From: Cognatishimia sp. MH4019
Lineage (GTDB): Bacteria > Pseudomonadota > Alphaproteobacteria > Rhodobacterales > Rhodobacteraceae
Direction of reading: 5' to 3'
Assembly (NCBI RefSeq): GCF_020177595.1
Contig: NZ_JAHTBL010000015.1
Span: 1 to 37,058, forward strand
Length of the DNA: 37,058 nt
Below, piece by piece: positions 1-8,659 of this stretch. The translations under genes and the position numbers were made by a program. A model generated the notes under the pieces. The model did no database searches. It was not told where the DNA came from and saw only the letters and a list, made by a program, of their open reading frames with translations. Numbering within the stretch: position 1 is the stretch's first letter; every line of letters begins with the position of its first letter.

Positions 1-120
1 AAGCTCAAGCCGATGGACCCAGCCTTTGAGTAAGAGCGCGGTCCTACTTCGGACATCCCAGTAAATTAACGCGATGACGCAAACCAAAGCGTCAGAAAAG
101 AAGAGTTTTTCAACAAAATC
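1..120 (+). mobile_element. 3' end of an insertion sequence, truncated by the window edge
   Basis: These 120 bases are the exact reverse complement of 36937-37056. The plus strand opens with ten in-frame codons reading KLKPMDPAFE and a stop at 31-33, which looks like a transposase C-terminus. About 87 bases of non-coding IS end follow, finishing in the motif GTTTTTCAACAAAATC (105-120). Identity to the right-hand copy stops exactly at base 120, so that is taken as the IS terminus. A related but diverged tail (KLKPIEDAFG, stop) occurs at 15409-15508. The family could not be fixed from this short piece. Confidence 0.75.
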
Positions 121-385
121 GGCTCAACCCAGCCACTAGATCGGTCGCAGCATGTTCACCTACCTGGGTTCCTGCTCCCGAGAGGGACGGCCCAAAGGAG
201 ACACTCACCACCCAGACACCATGCTGCGGTTGCTACCCGCATTCCAGCCGTTCGCTGCAAGAGCAACATCCGGAGCAGGTGGAACTCACGGTCTGCGGAC
301 GAAGCATAAGTAATCGGGCTGACATGATGGATGGGTCGGGTTCTCAATAGAGTTGCAGCAATTGCTGCAATCTGAGGAGAACGAA
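121..385 (+). mobile_element. Left-end non-coding leader of an IS110-family element
   Basis: This 265-base stretch has no convincing gene and leads directly into the IS110 recombinase remnant. In IS110-family elements the non-coding end carries the structured bridge RNA that pairs with target and donor DNA, and in one subgroup it lies upstream of the recombinase. Position and length fit that role here, but I did not fold it. The IS at the left edge joins it at base 121, so the outermost part of the IS110 end may be lost. Confidence 0.5.
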
Positions 386-622
386 ATGGATTACTACGTA
401 GGTTTGGATGTGTCGCTGCGGTCGATTGCCGTTTGTCTGGTTGATGCTGATAGCAAGCATGTCTTCGAGTGTGCGGTGGCCTAGGAGGTAGAGGATACCG
501 AGGCCTGCCTGCGCGACGAGTCATCCGTGCGGTGTCACGTCGGCTTTGAATCCGGGGCTATGAGCCAACATCTCTTTTTTGGGCTTCGCGCTGCAGAGTT
601 TGACGTCGTCTGCATGGAGGCA
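386..622 (+). pseudogene. Broken N-terminal part of an IS110-family recombinase
   Basis: Translation from the ATG at 386 gives MDYYVGLDVSLRSIAVCLVD, the typical IS110 start with the first DEDD-domain aspartate in the GLDVS motif. A ribosome binding site (GAGGAG, 374-379) precedes it. A TAG at 482-484 interrupts the frame at codon 33, but the same frame continues with IS110-like sequence (VGFESGAMSQHLFFGL, then DVVCMEA) to about 620. Homology then ends abruptly where a LysR fragment begins. Both the internal stop and the loss of the rest of the protein make this element dead. Known IS110 recombinases are about 300-400 residues, so roughly three quarters is missing. Confidence 0.8.
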
Positions 623-945
623 TGTCAGATACATGTGGCGACCTGCTCGAACAGGCAGGAGAAGATCTGCGCATCGTGGCAACAGCCAATTCGACCGAAA
701 TGGTCCGCTCGCTTGTCGCTTCGAAAATCGGGATTTCCCTCTTGAACATGAATCCACGTGACGTATCGACTTACGCAGGACACAACATATGCTGCTTGCC
801 AATCCGGGACATTAACAGCGGCGTCACCCTCTCGCTGGGTTTTGCGCCAGGGCCAAAACGAAGACTGGTTCAGACATTCGTTGAAAACTGCATCGCAATT
901 TGTGAAGGACCGCTAGGCGCGGATTTAACTGTATCCCTAGCTTAG
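622..945 (+). pseudogene. C-terminal fragment of a LysR-type transcriptional regulator
   Basis: The reading frame gives about 100 residues resembling the second half of a LysR effector-binding domain, including IVATANSTEMVRSLVASKIG and ISLLNMNP, and ending in FVENC followed by a short tail and stop. The N-terminal helix-turn-helix and first half of the sensor domain are absent because the IS110 remnant abuts it on the left. The junction lies near 620-630. The ATG at 622 is therefore not a real start. The regulated pathway cannot be told. The 200 bases after it (946-1146) hold nothing I can identify. Confidence 0.65.
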
Positions 946-1146
946 TGCGCGAAAGCACGGTCACATGGGTGCCAAAAAGATGGTGTCGTGGGGATTTATT
1001 CATCGCGCAGCATGCCCAGAGCGGATGCAGGTTGAATACGCTGCATAGCGTAGACAGCTTATGCCGGCAGAACAAACAGGGCAATTCAGCCCTCTCTGCT
1101 TGTCTTCGATGCTGACGCCGGGCTCGCAATGGCCAATGGCGAACAC

Positions 1147-2190
1147 TCAAGTGTCCTTGCTGTAGTTCGCGATTGCATCCGCCACGGCCTTTACAGTTGG
1201 CCCGCGCAGCGGGCCAGTGGCGCAGATACTCCAGATCTCTGCATCTTTGCAGAAACGGTTCTGTGCCCGGATCGTCGCGTGCGTCATGCGGCCATTGATC
1301 TTGCCGGTATAGTAGCCCAGACCGCGCAACTCCTTCTGAAGCACGCGAACCCACGCGTTCTTGTTGATCCAGAACGCCGTACTTGCGGCCCGCGCATAGT
1401 TCTCCGTCTCGGTTTCTGCCAACACCTCCTCGACACGTGACCAAAAATGCCGGGGTTCTTTATCTGCTGCCAGACGGATGCGTTCCACAGACAGCACCCG
1501 GTCGCGCATACCGGGGATGTTTGCCAGATGGGCGCGGGCCTCGATGGTTGCGGCGCTCTTGTCGTTTTGACGAGACAGGTAAACCAATGCCACCTCGGCA
1601 AATCGCACATCCCCTTCACGGCCTGCCTGAACAATCTGCGCCAAAGCGGCGTCGGATACTCGTCCGCTCAAACGACCCCAGTTGATGCGCACTGCCAAGT
1701 CACGGGCGGCATTCCTGTCACCCTCTATAGCAAGATTTTCCAATATCTCCCGCCCCAACGCTGGGTCCGATGCCGGGCCCAACTGTCGATCAATATGCGC
1801 CGTCGCCAAGAGCCTGTGTGTGCCGGGCCGGTTCTCACGAACGGCGGTTCGCAGCAGGTGAAACGCCGCGTCGCCCCGGTCCAGTTCAATCTCAACACGT
1901 GCGAGAGACGCCGTTGACCAAGGGTGACCGGCGGCGACGGCGCGTTTGTACCATTGACGCGCCGTTTCAAGGTTTTGCTCAGTGCCAATCCCATGCCGGA
2001 AGTAATATCCGACGCGATCAACTGCGGGCGCATACCCGGATTCGGCCAGAGACAGCATTGCATCGAATGAAGCCTTCGGATCGGATTGCTCCTGCCCGCC
2101 GATATCCTTGAACAGCGCACGATGATCTTGCGCGATGCCCGGACCTGCGAGGGCCAGCATCAACACCGTAGCAATAACCGCATACTTCAT
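1147..2190 (-). CDS. Exported Sel1-repeat protein with C-terminal peptidoglycan-binding-like domain
   Basis: The product has 347 residues. Residues 1-20 form a signal peptide (cleavage after GIAQ), so it acts in the periplasm or outer membrane. Sel1/TPR-like helical repeats follow, the clearest being GYYFRHGIGTEQNLETARQW at about 62-81. Near the C-terminus, VLQKELRGLGYYTGKINGRM and downstream residues resemble the PG_binding_1 fold. In alginate and other exopolysaccharide systems, Sel1/TPR proteins such as AlgK scaffold the export complex. By analogy this one may link polymer export to the cell wall. It is the last gene of the polysaccharide operon, 67 bases after the RTX gene, with a good ribosome binding site (GGAAG). 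The export role is inferred from context. Confidence 0.8.
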   Translation of the reverse strand: MKYAVIATVLMLALAGPGIAQDHRALFKDIGGQEQSDPKASFDAMLSLAESGYAPAVDRVGYYFRHGIGTEQNLETARQWYKRAVAAGHPWSTASLARVEIELDRGDAAFHLLRTAVRENRPGTHRLLATAHIDRQLGPASDPALGREILENLAIEGDRNAARDLAVRINWGRLSGRVSDAALAQIVQAGREGDVRFAEVALVYLSRQNDKSAATIEARAHLANIPGMRDRVLSVERIRLAADKEPRHFWSRVEEVLAETETENYARAASTAFWINKNAWVRVLQKELRGLGYYTGKINGRMTHATIRAQNRFCKDAEIWSICATGPLRGPTVKAVADAIANYSKDT

Positions 2191-2215
2191 CTTATCTTCC
2201 TTTCCCTCATTATGC

Positions 2216-2240
2216 GCCCGGGCAGGGCAGCCCTACGGGC
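2216..2240 (-). terminator. GC-rich hairpin between the RTX and Sel1-repeat genes
   Basis: GCCCG (2216-2220) pairs with CGGGC (2236-2240), enclosing an inner AGGG/CCCT stem. There is no clean U-tract. It may be an attenuator or an mRNA-stability structure lowering expression of the last gene, or it may protect the upstream transcript. Confidence 0.35.
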
Positions 2241-2257
2241 ACCGCGCGTCGCTGCTG

Positions 2258-3841
2258 TCAAAAAATCAGCAGATCCATTGTGTTGTCGAAGAAGCTTTCT
2301 CCGCCATCGGCGTAATCCGAAATCAGGATGCTTTGCGATCCAGACAACGTGACATGAATATCTCCCTCGGGTTGATGATCGACATGTTCATTGATCCAAG
2401 CCGTGCGGTCAGTCCGCGCATCCGTGAAGTGGAATGCGGAGAGGTCAATGCTGTCTGCATTTGTGCCATAGGCTTTGAAATCGGTGATATGATCTCGGAA
2501 GTAATGTGCGTCCGAGTGGAACACGAAGACATCGCTGCCGCGCCCGCCCGTCAGCGTATTGAGACCTGTTCCGCCAAACAGAACATCATGCCCCGCACCA
2601 CCGTCCAGCACATCGTTGCCATTTCCGCCATCCAGAGCGTCGTTGCCCCAGGACCCTTGCAGATGATCTGCGCCTCGTCCCCCCTTAAGGAGGTCGTCGC
2701 CCGATCCGCCATTCAGCACATCACCACCGGTTCCACCGGCAAGCATGTCCGCGCCATTGCCCCCAAAAAGCGTGTCGATACCAGCACCGCCATTCAAGAC
2801 GTCGTCGCCCTGGTGGCCAAACAACTGGTCGTTGCCTGTGCCGCCGTCCAAGTGATCTGCGCCCCGACCACCGCCAAGATAGTCGGACCCGTTGTCGCCC
2901 GATAACGTGTCATCGCCGGACCCGCCGACAAGCGTGTCGTTTCCGTCGCCACCGTCCAGCTTGTCGTTATCGGCGCGACCGAACAGGACGTCCGCGCCTG
3001 CGCCACCGCTTATCGCGTCATTGCCAGCGCCTCCAGCCAGACGGTCGTTGCCAGCACCACCGTTCAAGACATCGTTGTGGTCACCGCCCCAGAGCTGATC
3101 CGCGCCGATGCCTCCATCTAGGGTATCCGCACCGTCGCCCCCATAAAGCAGATCGTTGCCGACACCGCCTGACTGGGTGTCGTCTTCTGCGCCACCATAG
3201 AGACGGTCATGCCCGTCATGACCAACCATCTGATCGGACCCGCTGCCACCGAACAGCATATCTGATCCAGACCCACCGTTCAGGTTGTCCTGTCCCGCCC
3301 CGCCGTAAAGCCGGTCAACGCCTTGGTTGCCATCAACACGATCATTGTCTTGCCCACCAAAGAGCGCATCGTCTCCGGTTCCGCCCGCAAGCGTATCGCT
3401 TTCGGCTCCGCCAAACAGGCGATCTATCCCGGCGTCGCCCGACATTGTATCGAGACCGGAGCCACCATAAAGGCGATCATTTCCCGTGCCGCCGGACATT
3501 TGATCGTCGCCTGCACCTCCCCAAAGGCGGTCGTCAATGCCGCCCCCGGAGCCTGCACCGGACCCGCTGGTGTCGCCACCATGGATCACATCGTTGCCTT
3601 GGCCGCCATACAGACGGTCCTGACCCGCGTCGCCATTCAGATGATCATCACCCTGTCCACCGCGAAGGATATCGCCGCCAGATCCGCCGTACACAGTGTC
3701 ATTGCCCCGTTGGGCATAGATCCGATCGGCGCTGTTCCCAGCGTGGATCGTATCATCCCCTGCCTTGGCATGAATGCGGTCGCGGCCCGCGCCGCCTGTG
3801 ATCGTGTCGGTCTCGGCGGTGCCGTAGATATGTCGTGTCAT
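2258..3841 (-). CDS. RTX calcium-binding repeat protein, probably secreted
   Basis: Nearly all of this 527-residue protein, from about residue 6 to 440, consists of nine-residue glycine/aspartate repeats (GGxGxDxLx), which fold into a calcium-loaded parallel beta-roll outside the cell. The final 85 residues lack repeats and end in hydrophobic LLIF, as in type I secretion substrates whose uncleaved signal is C-terminal. No enzymatic domain is visible; in particular there is no mannuronan C5-epimerase module. The start has a clear ribosome binding site (GAAGGA). It lies 41 bases downstream of the glycosyltransferase in the same operon, suggesting a matrix protein that binds the polymer. No type I exporter genes lie in the window. 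Confidence 0.88.
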   Translation of the reverse strand: MTRHIYGTAETDTITGGAGRDRIHAKAGDDTIHAGNSADRIYAQRGNDTVYGGSGGDILRGGQGDDHLNGDAGQDRLYGGQGNDVIHGGDTSGSGAGSGGGIDDRLWGGAGDDQMSGGTGNDRLYGGSGLDTMSGDAGIDRLFGGAESDTLAGGTGDDALFGGQDNDRVDGNQGVDRLYGGAGQDNLNGGSGSDMLFGGSGSDQMVGHDGHDRLYGGAEDDTQSGGVGNDLLYGGDGADTLDGGIGADQLWGGDHNDVLNGGAGNDRLAGGAGNDAISGGAGADVLFGRADNDKLDGGDGNDTLVGGSGDDTLSGDNGSDYLGGGRGADHLDGGTGNDQLFGHQGDDVLNGGAGIDTLFGGNGADMLAGGTGGDVLNGGSGDDLLKGGRGADHLQGSWGNDALDGGNGNDVLDGGAGHDVLFGGTGLNTLTGGRGSDVFVFHSDAHYFRDHITDFKAYGTNADSIDLSAFHFTDARTDRTAWINEHVDHQPEGDIHVTLSGSQSILISDYADGGESFFDNTMDLLIF

Positions 3842-3882
3842 TGCTTTAGTCCTTCTGTTGAGTGGTTTTGAGAATTTGGCCG

Positions 3883-5718
3883 TCAGGCGACGCGAATAGG
3901 TTTGTCTGGAACAACGTCGAGCCGGATAACGCGCTCGAGGTCTTCGGCGCGCACATCAATGAGGATGCTCAGCATGGATTCGAGGGTGAAATACGCGCGG
4001 AGGACCCGGAAGATCAGGTATTCAGGCAAAGCGATGATGCCCTGTGGCACACCGTTGAGCAGCGATGCGAGCACCGCCATGATCGCAGGTGCACCGGTGG
4101 TGACCGCAACGATGGACTGCCAGACGATTGGAGTGTTTTCGTTAAAGGCCAGCCCCCATTCGAGCCCACCAAAGATGATAAGGGGGACCAGCATCGCTCG
4201 GCGCGCTGAATTAATCAGCATATAGGGCAGGATCACCTTCCCGCGCAGCGTCAGGTTTGGTCCATAGATCAAGTCCCGGCACCGGGACGAGATGTGATAA
4301 ATCGAGCGGAACCACCGCATGCGTTGTTCACGCATATGGCGGTAGGACGATGGCACTTCCGAGATGTAACGGATTTTGGGATCCACGACCGAGTGAAATC
4401 CCAACTCACCGATGCGCAGTGAAATGTCCGTGTCCTCGCCGTTCATACCTTCTACAAAACCGCCCAGGTAGCGCGGATGGTGCGTGCGGTAGACCACAAA
4501 CATGCCGGGAATACCGACGACGCCATTCACGGCTCCCATGGCAACGGAATAGAACCCATGTTTCACCAGAACTTCCAGCAGCCGTGCCCGGTCAAATAGA
4601 GCGCTCCCCGGCGGCACTGGCACGCCGCCAACCACGCCGACGGCAGGGTCGGTGAAATAGGGCATCGCGCGGCTGAAGTTATCCTCGCCCACCAGCGTAT
4701 CGGCATCGACGCGCACCAGAAATTCGGTCTCGCAGGCATCAAGACCCGCATTCAGCGCATTGGACTTGCCCGGCTTGGGAACGTTGATCACGCGCCCCTT
4801 GGCGGCTGTGCAGGCGGCCAGCGTTTCGCGTGCGATCTCTTCGGTGTCGTCGGTGGAGTTGTTGTTCATGATCAGGATGTGCACGTCACCGCCATAATGC
4901 TGCGCGGCGCGGTCCATCGCATTGATCGTATCCTTGATGATGTAGGATTCGTTATGGGCCGGGACGATGACTGATACCGGGGGCGTGAAGCGAGGAGTTC
5001 TCGCGGTCAGCACGTCATAGATCGCCAGCAGATAAAGCTGCCCGAACAGGACTGGCAGAAACAGAAACACTCCGGGTCCGATACCGCCAAGAAGGGTCCA
5101 GTTGCGCATCACCTCGACGCTGCGCAGCTCCATCCCGCCGATCCAGATCGCAATGATGGCAGCCATCGCGATGGTAACGCCAAGGCGCAAAATGGCGCGC
5201 AACTGGCTGACAGGGATATGTTCGATCCGGATACGGGCAGGCATGAAGCCGCGCTCGAGCAACTTGAAAGAGTAGACTGCAAAGCCAAACAGGCCCGAGG
5301 CAATGGCACTGAAATGTAGTGAGAAAGAGGAGCCAAGCAGGTGATGTCCCCACGCATTGGCCAGATCGAAAACAGCGCATCCCGCCAGAAATGTCAGAAC
5401 AAGATCAAGAGCGAACAGCGTGCGCTCACGTATGCCGCCGGAACTGAATGCCGCGAAAGCCACGAAGAAAGAGATCAAAAAGATCCGGATCGCGATGGCG
5501 TGTCGGCCGGAATGGACCGAAAACACATAGTCGCGGTTAGGGAACACCTGTGACACAAAATCGGTATTCACGACCCAGAGCTGTGTTGTCGCCAGCAAAG
5601 TGAACAGAACCAGCATCTTTGGCGCCTGCCATTCCGACACCGGACCGGCAAAGCGTTTCGGTGCGCTGTCCACAGAGATATAGTTGATCTGCTCGCGCTT
5701 ATCTTCAGCGTCACTCAT
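3883..5718 (-). CDS. Membrane family 2 glycosyltransferase, cellulose/alginate-synthase-like
   Basis: The 611-residue inner-membrane protein has several transmembrane segments between about 33 and 235, a cytoplasmic GT2 domain from about 245 to 480, and more membrane segments near the C-terminus. Catalytic motifs are intact: PVSVIVPAHNE, the UDP-binding DAD at 338-340, GEDTD at 427-431 and QRMRW at 465-469 (the QxxRW motif of processive synthases). This should polymerise a nucleotide sugar and push the chain through the membrane. No PilZ domain is present, so any cyclic-di-GMP control would need another protein. Its ATG overlaps the stop of the BcsB-like gene (ATGA), implying translational coupling and a shared complex. 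The sugar is unknown; the neighbouring SqdB-like gene suggests sulfoquinovose or a derivative. Confidence 0.9.
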   Translation of the reverse strand: MSDAEDKREQINYISVDSAPKRFAGPVSEWQAPKMLVLFTLLATTQLWVVNTDFVSQVFPNRDYVFSVHSGRHAIAIRIFLISFFVAFAAFSSGGIRERTLFALDLVLTFLAGCAVFDLANAWGHHLLGSSFSLHFSAIASGLFGFAVYSFKLLERGFMPARIRIEHIPVSQLRAILRLGVTIAMAAIIAIWIGGMELRSVEVMRNWTLLGGIGPGVFLFLPVLFGQLYLLAIYDVLTARTPRFTPPVSVIVPAHNESYIIKDTINAMDRAAQHYGGDVHILIMNNNSTDDTEEIARETLAACTAAKGRVINVPKPGKSNALNAGLDACETEFLVRVDADTLVGEDNFSRAMPYFTDPAVGVVGGVPVPPGSALFDRARLLEVLVKHGFYSVAMGAVNGVVGIPGMFVVYRTHHPRYLGGFVEGMNGEDTDISLRIGELGFHSVVDPKIRYISEVPSSYRHMREQRMRWFRSIYHISSRCRDLIYGPNLTLRGKVILPYMLINSARRAMLVPLIIFGGLEWGLAFNENTPIVWQSIVAVTTGAPAIMAVLASLLNGVPQGIIALPEYLIFRVLRAYFTLESMLSILIDVRAEDLERVIRLDVVPDKPIRVA

Positions 5719-7262
5719 CCTTTTGCCTCTGGGAAGACGAAGCCGTTTGGGGTGACCAGCAGGGCCGGGCTTGTGCCCAGCAAGACGTCACCGGGTGCGA
5801 GTTTCAGAACAGACAAACCCTGGGTGGTGGTGTCTTGGGTCACTCGCCACGCAACGCTTGTTGAGGTCATTTCAGGCACAGGGAGACCGGGCGCCAACAC
5901 GGTAATATGCGCCGCGTCGCCGGCCGGTTTGAAATCGGACTCTGACGGGATGATCTGATCAAGCATTTGACTGATCGCTTCTGCATCTACAGCAGACACC
6001 CGTCCAGTCATCCCGACGTTGATCAAGCCAGCCGCCTGCAGCGCCGCCTGCACCTGTGACAGGGGATCAGTAAAAGATGCGTCCCCGGCGATCAGCTGCG
6101 ACGCGGGCAAGATCTCGGCCACAAGTTCGGGGCCTTGGTCACAAAGGCTCTCCCGCGCGACCATCGTTGCCACCGTCACATCCAGCGTGTTGGTCGCGGC
6201 CTGCATATCGGCGGGCAGCGCGATACGTTGCTGATATCTGCCCTGCGATCCTGCGACATTTCCTTGAAACACCAGTCGGTTGTTCAATGTCACGGTCAGC
6301 GTCCAGGACGCGTTTCCGATCAGATGCCCCAGCAGCATCTGCAGGTCCAACTGTGCGGGCATGGGGCGTGTGGTCCCGCCGCCAAGATTATAACGCTCGC
6401 GCCAGAGGGTTTGCTCGTGAAACCGGCGCACGCCGAGGTTCGCGGCTGACTGGAGGAAAGAACCGGTTGTCTCTGGTGGAACCGCGGCCTTAGCAAATGC
6501 GGGCAGTGCTGCACGCAAATCAATTGTGCTGAGGGCTTGGTCTACCTGCGTAGTCTCGAAAACTGTCACAAGGTCGCGGCGCTTGAACTTGGTCGCCAGC
6601 ACCAGACGCCGCAACTGTTCATCTTGTTTCAGCCAAGACGGCCATGCGACGCGGATGATGTTGCCCCAGGCATGCACACGGTCGCGCAGACTGACCATGG
6701 GACGGTCCAGTGTCAGAAAAACTGCGCTGGTCGTCTCTATCTCGACGACGGCTTCAAACCCGTCTTCTGATCCGCATTGGGACTGGGGGCCAATGCCTTG
6801 CAGTGAGAAAGAGACGACCAGCTGGTTCTCTGCAAAATCCGTCGGTGAAAGGGGAATTTGCAAGGAACGGCCCGTCTCGCCTGAACGCAGCAACATCTCA
6901 CCGCGACGGGTGTTATGGATCGAGATGCGCAGCACCCCTTCCACACCTTTGAGCACTTGCGATGTTGCATCGATTTGGAGGTATCCAGACGTCGGACGTG
7001 CATCCACTGGCATATTGAATGCGACGCTTTGGTAGGCGGGCAAACCGGAGAGAATAACCGGATGATCAGGGTTGCCGCGCAAGACTACCGCGCTGTGCGC
7101 ATCCTGCGCCGAGGCGGGAACCCGATGTTCAAACACAAGGTGCGGACCTTGTGTGATTTCGCGGACGTAGCGTTGTCCCTGTTCGAGGATATTCATGTTC
7201 GAGAGCAGGAGAGCGATGCCTGCCAGAAGAAATCCGAAAAGCCCGATGCCAATCATACGCAT
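5715..7262 (-). CDS. BcsB-like periplasmic subunit of a polysaccharide synthase
   Basis: The protein is about 515 residues with one N-terminal membrane anchor (about residues 5-24) and a long periplasmic part rich in beta structure. It resembles cellulose synthase subunit BcsB: a hydrophobic LQMLLGHLIGNASWTLTV segment, an N-rich LTVTLNNRLVF strand and a conserved-looking cysteine (ESLCDQG). Unlike BcsB it lacks an obvious C-terminal transmembrane helix, and at ~515 residues it is shorter than the usual ~750. BcsB guides nascent glucan through the periplasm, and the same role is inferred here. I chose the ATG at 7262 because AAGG sits 8 bases upstream; a GTG at 7271 is also in frame. The stop overlaps the GT2 start. 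Confidence 0.75.
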   Translation of the reverse strand: MRMIGIGLFGFLLAGIALLLSNMNILEQGQRYVREITQGPHLVFEHRVPASAQDAHSAVVLRGNPDHPVILSGLPAYQSVAFNMPVDARPTSGYLQIDATSQVLKGVEGVLRISIHNTRRGEMLLRSGETGRSLQIPLSPTDFAENQLVVSFSLQGIGPQSQCGSEDGFEAVVEIETTSAVFLTLDRPMVSLRDRVHAWGNIIRVAWPSWLKQDEQLRRLVLATKFKRRDLVTVFETTQVDQALSTIDLRAALPAFAKAAVPPETTGSFLQSAANLGVRRFHEQTLWRERYNLGGGTTRPMPAQLDLQMLLGHLIGNASWTLTVTLNNRLVFQGNVAGSQGRYQQRIALPADMQAATNTLDVTVATMVARESLCDQGPELVAEILPASQLIAGDASFTDPLSQVQAALQAAGLINVGMTGRVSAVDAEAISQMLDQIIPSESDFKPAGDAAHITVLAPGLPVPEMTSTSVAWRVTQDTTTQGLSVLKLAPGDVLLGTSPALLVTPNGFVFPEAKG

Positions 7263-7346
7263 ACCGTTCACCTTGACTTGACGTTAAAGAAGCCGGTTGC
7301 GCCGGACCCACCTCCAAGCGGGTCCGGCATCGTTGGCTTGGAAGGG

Positions 7347-8567
7347 TCAGGCCGCCTTTTGGACCTTTGGAGAGACGACGCCGGGGCGCTGCTTATCTGT
7401 CCAAGTGGACACGCAAGGGATCATCTTGCGAATGCAGCGGTCGGCATACTTGGCGGCGATCTGTTGTGTTTCGTAGATCAACCCTTCGGCCAGCGTGACC
7501 GGCTTGAGACCCAGAGAGAGGAAGGTCTTGTTGGAGACACGCAGATCGTTCTCGGCGGCCTCGTTACGTGGATTATCCACATTTGCGATCAAGGCTCCCG
7601 ACACATCCGCGACCAGCTCGGCCAATGCGCGTACGGTGTGTGTTTCGGTCATCTGGTTCAGGATCGCGACCTTACCGTTCTGCGCGGGTGGGTTCTCCAC
7701 CGCGAGAGCCAGGCACTTTACCGTGTCTTGAATATGGATGAACGCGCGGGTCTGGCCGCCGGTGCCGTGAACGGTCAGCGGATGACCGACGACAGCCTGC
7801 ATCAGGAAGCGATTCAGAACGGTCCCGTAATCCCCATCATAGTCGAAACGGTTAATCAGGCGTTCATCCAGCTTGGTCTCGTCCGTCTGAGTGCCCCAAA
7901 CGATGCCCTGATGCAGGTCTGTGATCCGCAACCGGTCATTCTTGGCATAGAACTGGAACAGCAACTGATCCATGGACTTTGTCATGTGATAGACGCTGCC
8001 CGGATTGGTCGGGTAAAGAATGTCGCGCTTCATGATCTGCTTGTCATCGCCGGGAATATAGACAGGCAAATACCCTTCCGGGATCTCAAGCCCGTCGTCA
8101 TCGTAGCCATAGACACCCATGGTGCCGAGATGGACAAAGTGCGGGTCGAGGCCCAGTTCGACCGACGCGGCCAGCAGGTTGTGGGTTCCTGAGATGTTGT
8201 TGTCGACAGTGTAGCGCTTCTCGCTCACACCCTTCATCGAGTAGGGTGCAGCGCGCTGTTCACCGAAATGAATGATGGTATCGGGTTTGATCGACTTAAG
8301 CAGTGCGGCCACCGCGTCGAAATCACGGGCGACGTCGATATTTTCGAACGCGATGGTATGGCCTGTGTGCTCTTTCCAGGCGGTCAGCCGATCATCCATG
8401 GACGCGATAGGGGTGAGACTGTCTGCGCCCATTTTCGCGTCGATATCCCGGCGGGACATGTTGTCGACGATGCTGATGTTGTGACCCAGTTGGGACAAGT
8501 GAAGGGCTGTCGGCCAGCCGCAAAATCCGTCGCCACCGACCACGATGATATTCTTTACTTGTGTCAT
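7347..8567 (-). CDS. sqdB: UDP-sulfoquinovose synthase-like NAD-dependent enzyme
   Basis: This 406-residue member of the extended short-chain dehydrogenase family resembles plant SQD1 and bacterial SqdB, which convert UDP-glucose plus sulfite to UDP-sulfoquinovose using bound NAD. Visible features are the NAD motif GGDGFCG (11-17), SLTPIAS (50-56), FGEQRAAPYSM (101-111), the catalytic threonine in LGTMG (T149), and YHMTK with Y193 and K197. The distinctive DLHQGIVWGTQTDET and NRFDYDGDYGTVLNRF blocks also match SQD1. The start at 8567 has AAAGGAAC upstream. No lipid glycosyltransferase (SqdD/SqdX) or SqdC is nearby; the gene sits 84 bases upstream of the BcsB-like gene. A polysaccharide role rather than sulfolipid synthesis is therefore inferred. 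Specificity for sulfite is not proven. Confidence 0.88.
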   Translation of the reverse strand: MTQVKNIIVVGGDGFCGWPTALHLSQLGHNISIVDNMSRRDIDAKMGADSLTPIASMDDRLTAWKEHTGHTIAFENIDVARDFDAVAALLKSIKPDTIIHFGEQRAAPYSMKGVSEKRYTVDNNISGTHNLLAASVELGLDPHFVHLGTMGVYGYDDDGLEIPEGYLPVYIPGDDKQIMKRDILYPTNPGSVYHMTKSMDQLLFQFYAKNDRLRITDLHQGIVWGTQTDETKLDERLINRFDYDGDYGTVLNRFLMQAVVGHPLTVHGTGGQTRAFIHIQDTVKCLALAVENPPAQNGKVAILNQMTETHTVRALAELVADVSGALIANVDNPRNEAAENDLRVSNKTFLSLGLKPVTLAEGLIYETQQIAAKYADRCIRKMIPCVSTWTDKQRPGVVSPKVQKAA

Positions 8568-8659
8568 GTCTTTGTTCCTTTTGGCGGGCCCCTCCAGGCG
8601 GCCCATTACAAGATGAACAAAGGTTTAAGGGTGCTGAACCCTATGCGCTCAGGTGCGAG

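Noticed and set aside
2258-3841. Repetitive DNA that could be mistaken for a CRISPR or satellite array
   Set aside because: The periodicity is that of coding nine-residue RTX repeats with degenerate bases; there are no constant repeats with unique spacers.
2135-3871. Long plus-strand open frames opposite the RTX gene
   Set aside because: They are by-products of the regular GGxGxD repeat codons read on the other strand; the minus-strand protein has clear domain structure, a ribosome site and operon context.
6915-8192. A 425-codon plus-strand frame opposite the BcsB-like and sqdB-like genes
   Set aside because: It spans two minus-strand genes with recognisable families and has no protein features of its own; GC-rich DNA often leaves such shadow frames.
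1147-8567. Assignment of the polysaccharide locus as alginate biosynthesis
   Set aside because: The Sel1 protein and RTX protein recall AlgK and AlgE-type epimerases, but there is no epimerase catalytic domain, no GDP-mannose pathway gene and no Alg44-type PilZ protein.
7347-8567. Sulfolipid (SQDG) biosynthesis as the role of the sqdB-like gene
   Set aside because: No SqdD/SqdX transferase or SqdC-type gene is nearby, and the gene is in line with a polysaccharide synthase. Not excluded, only less likely.
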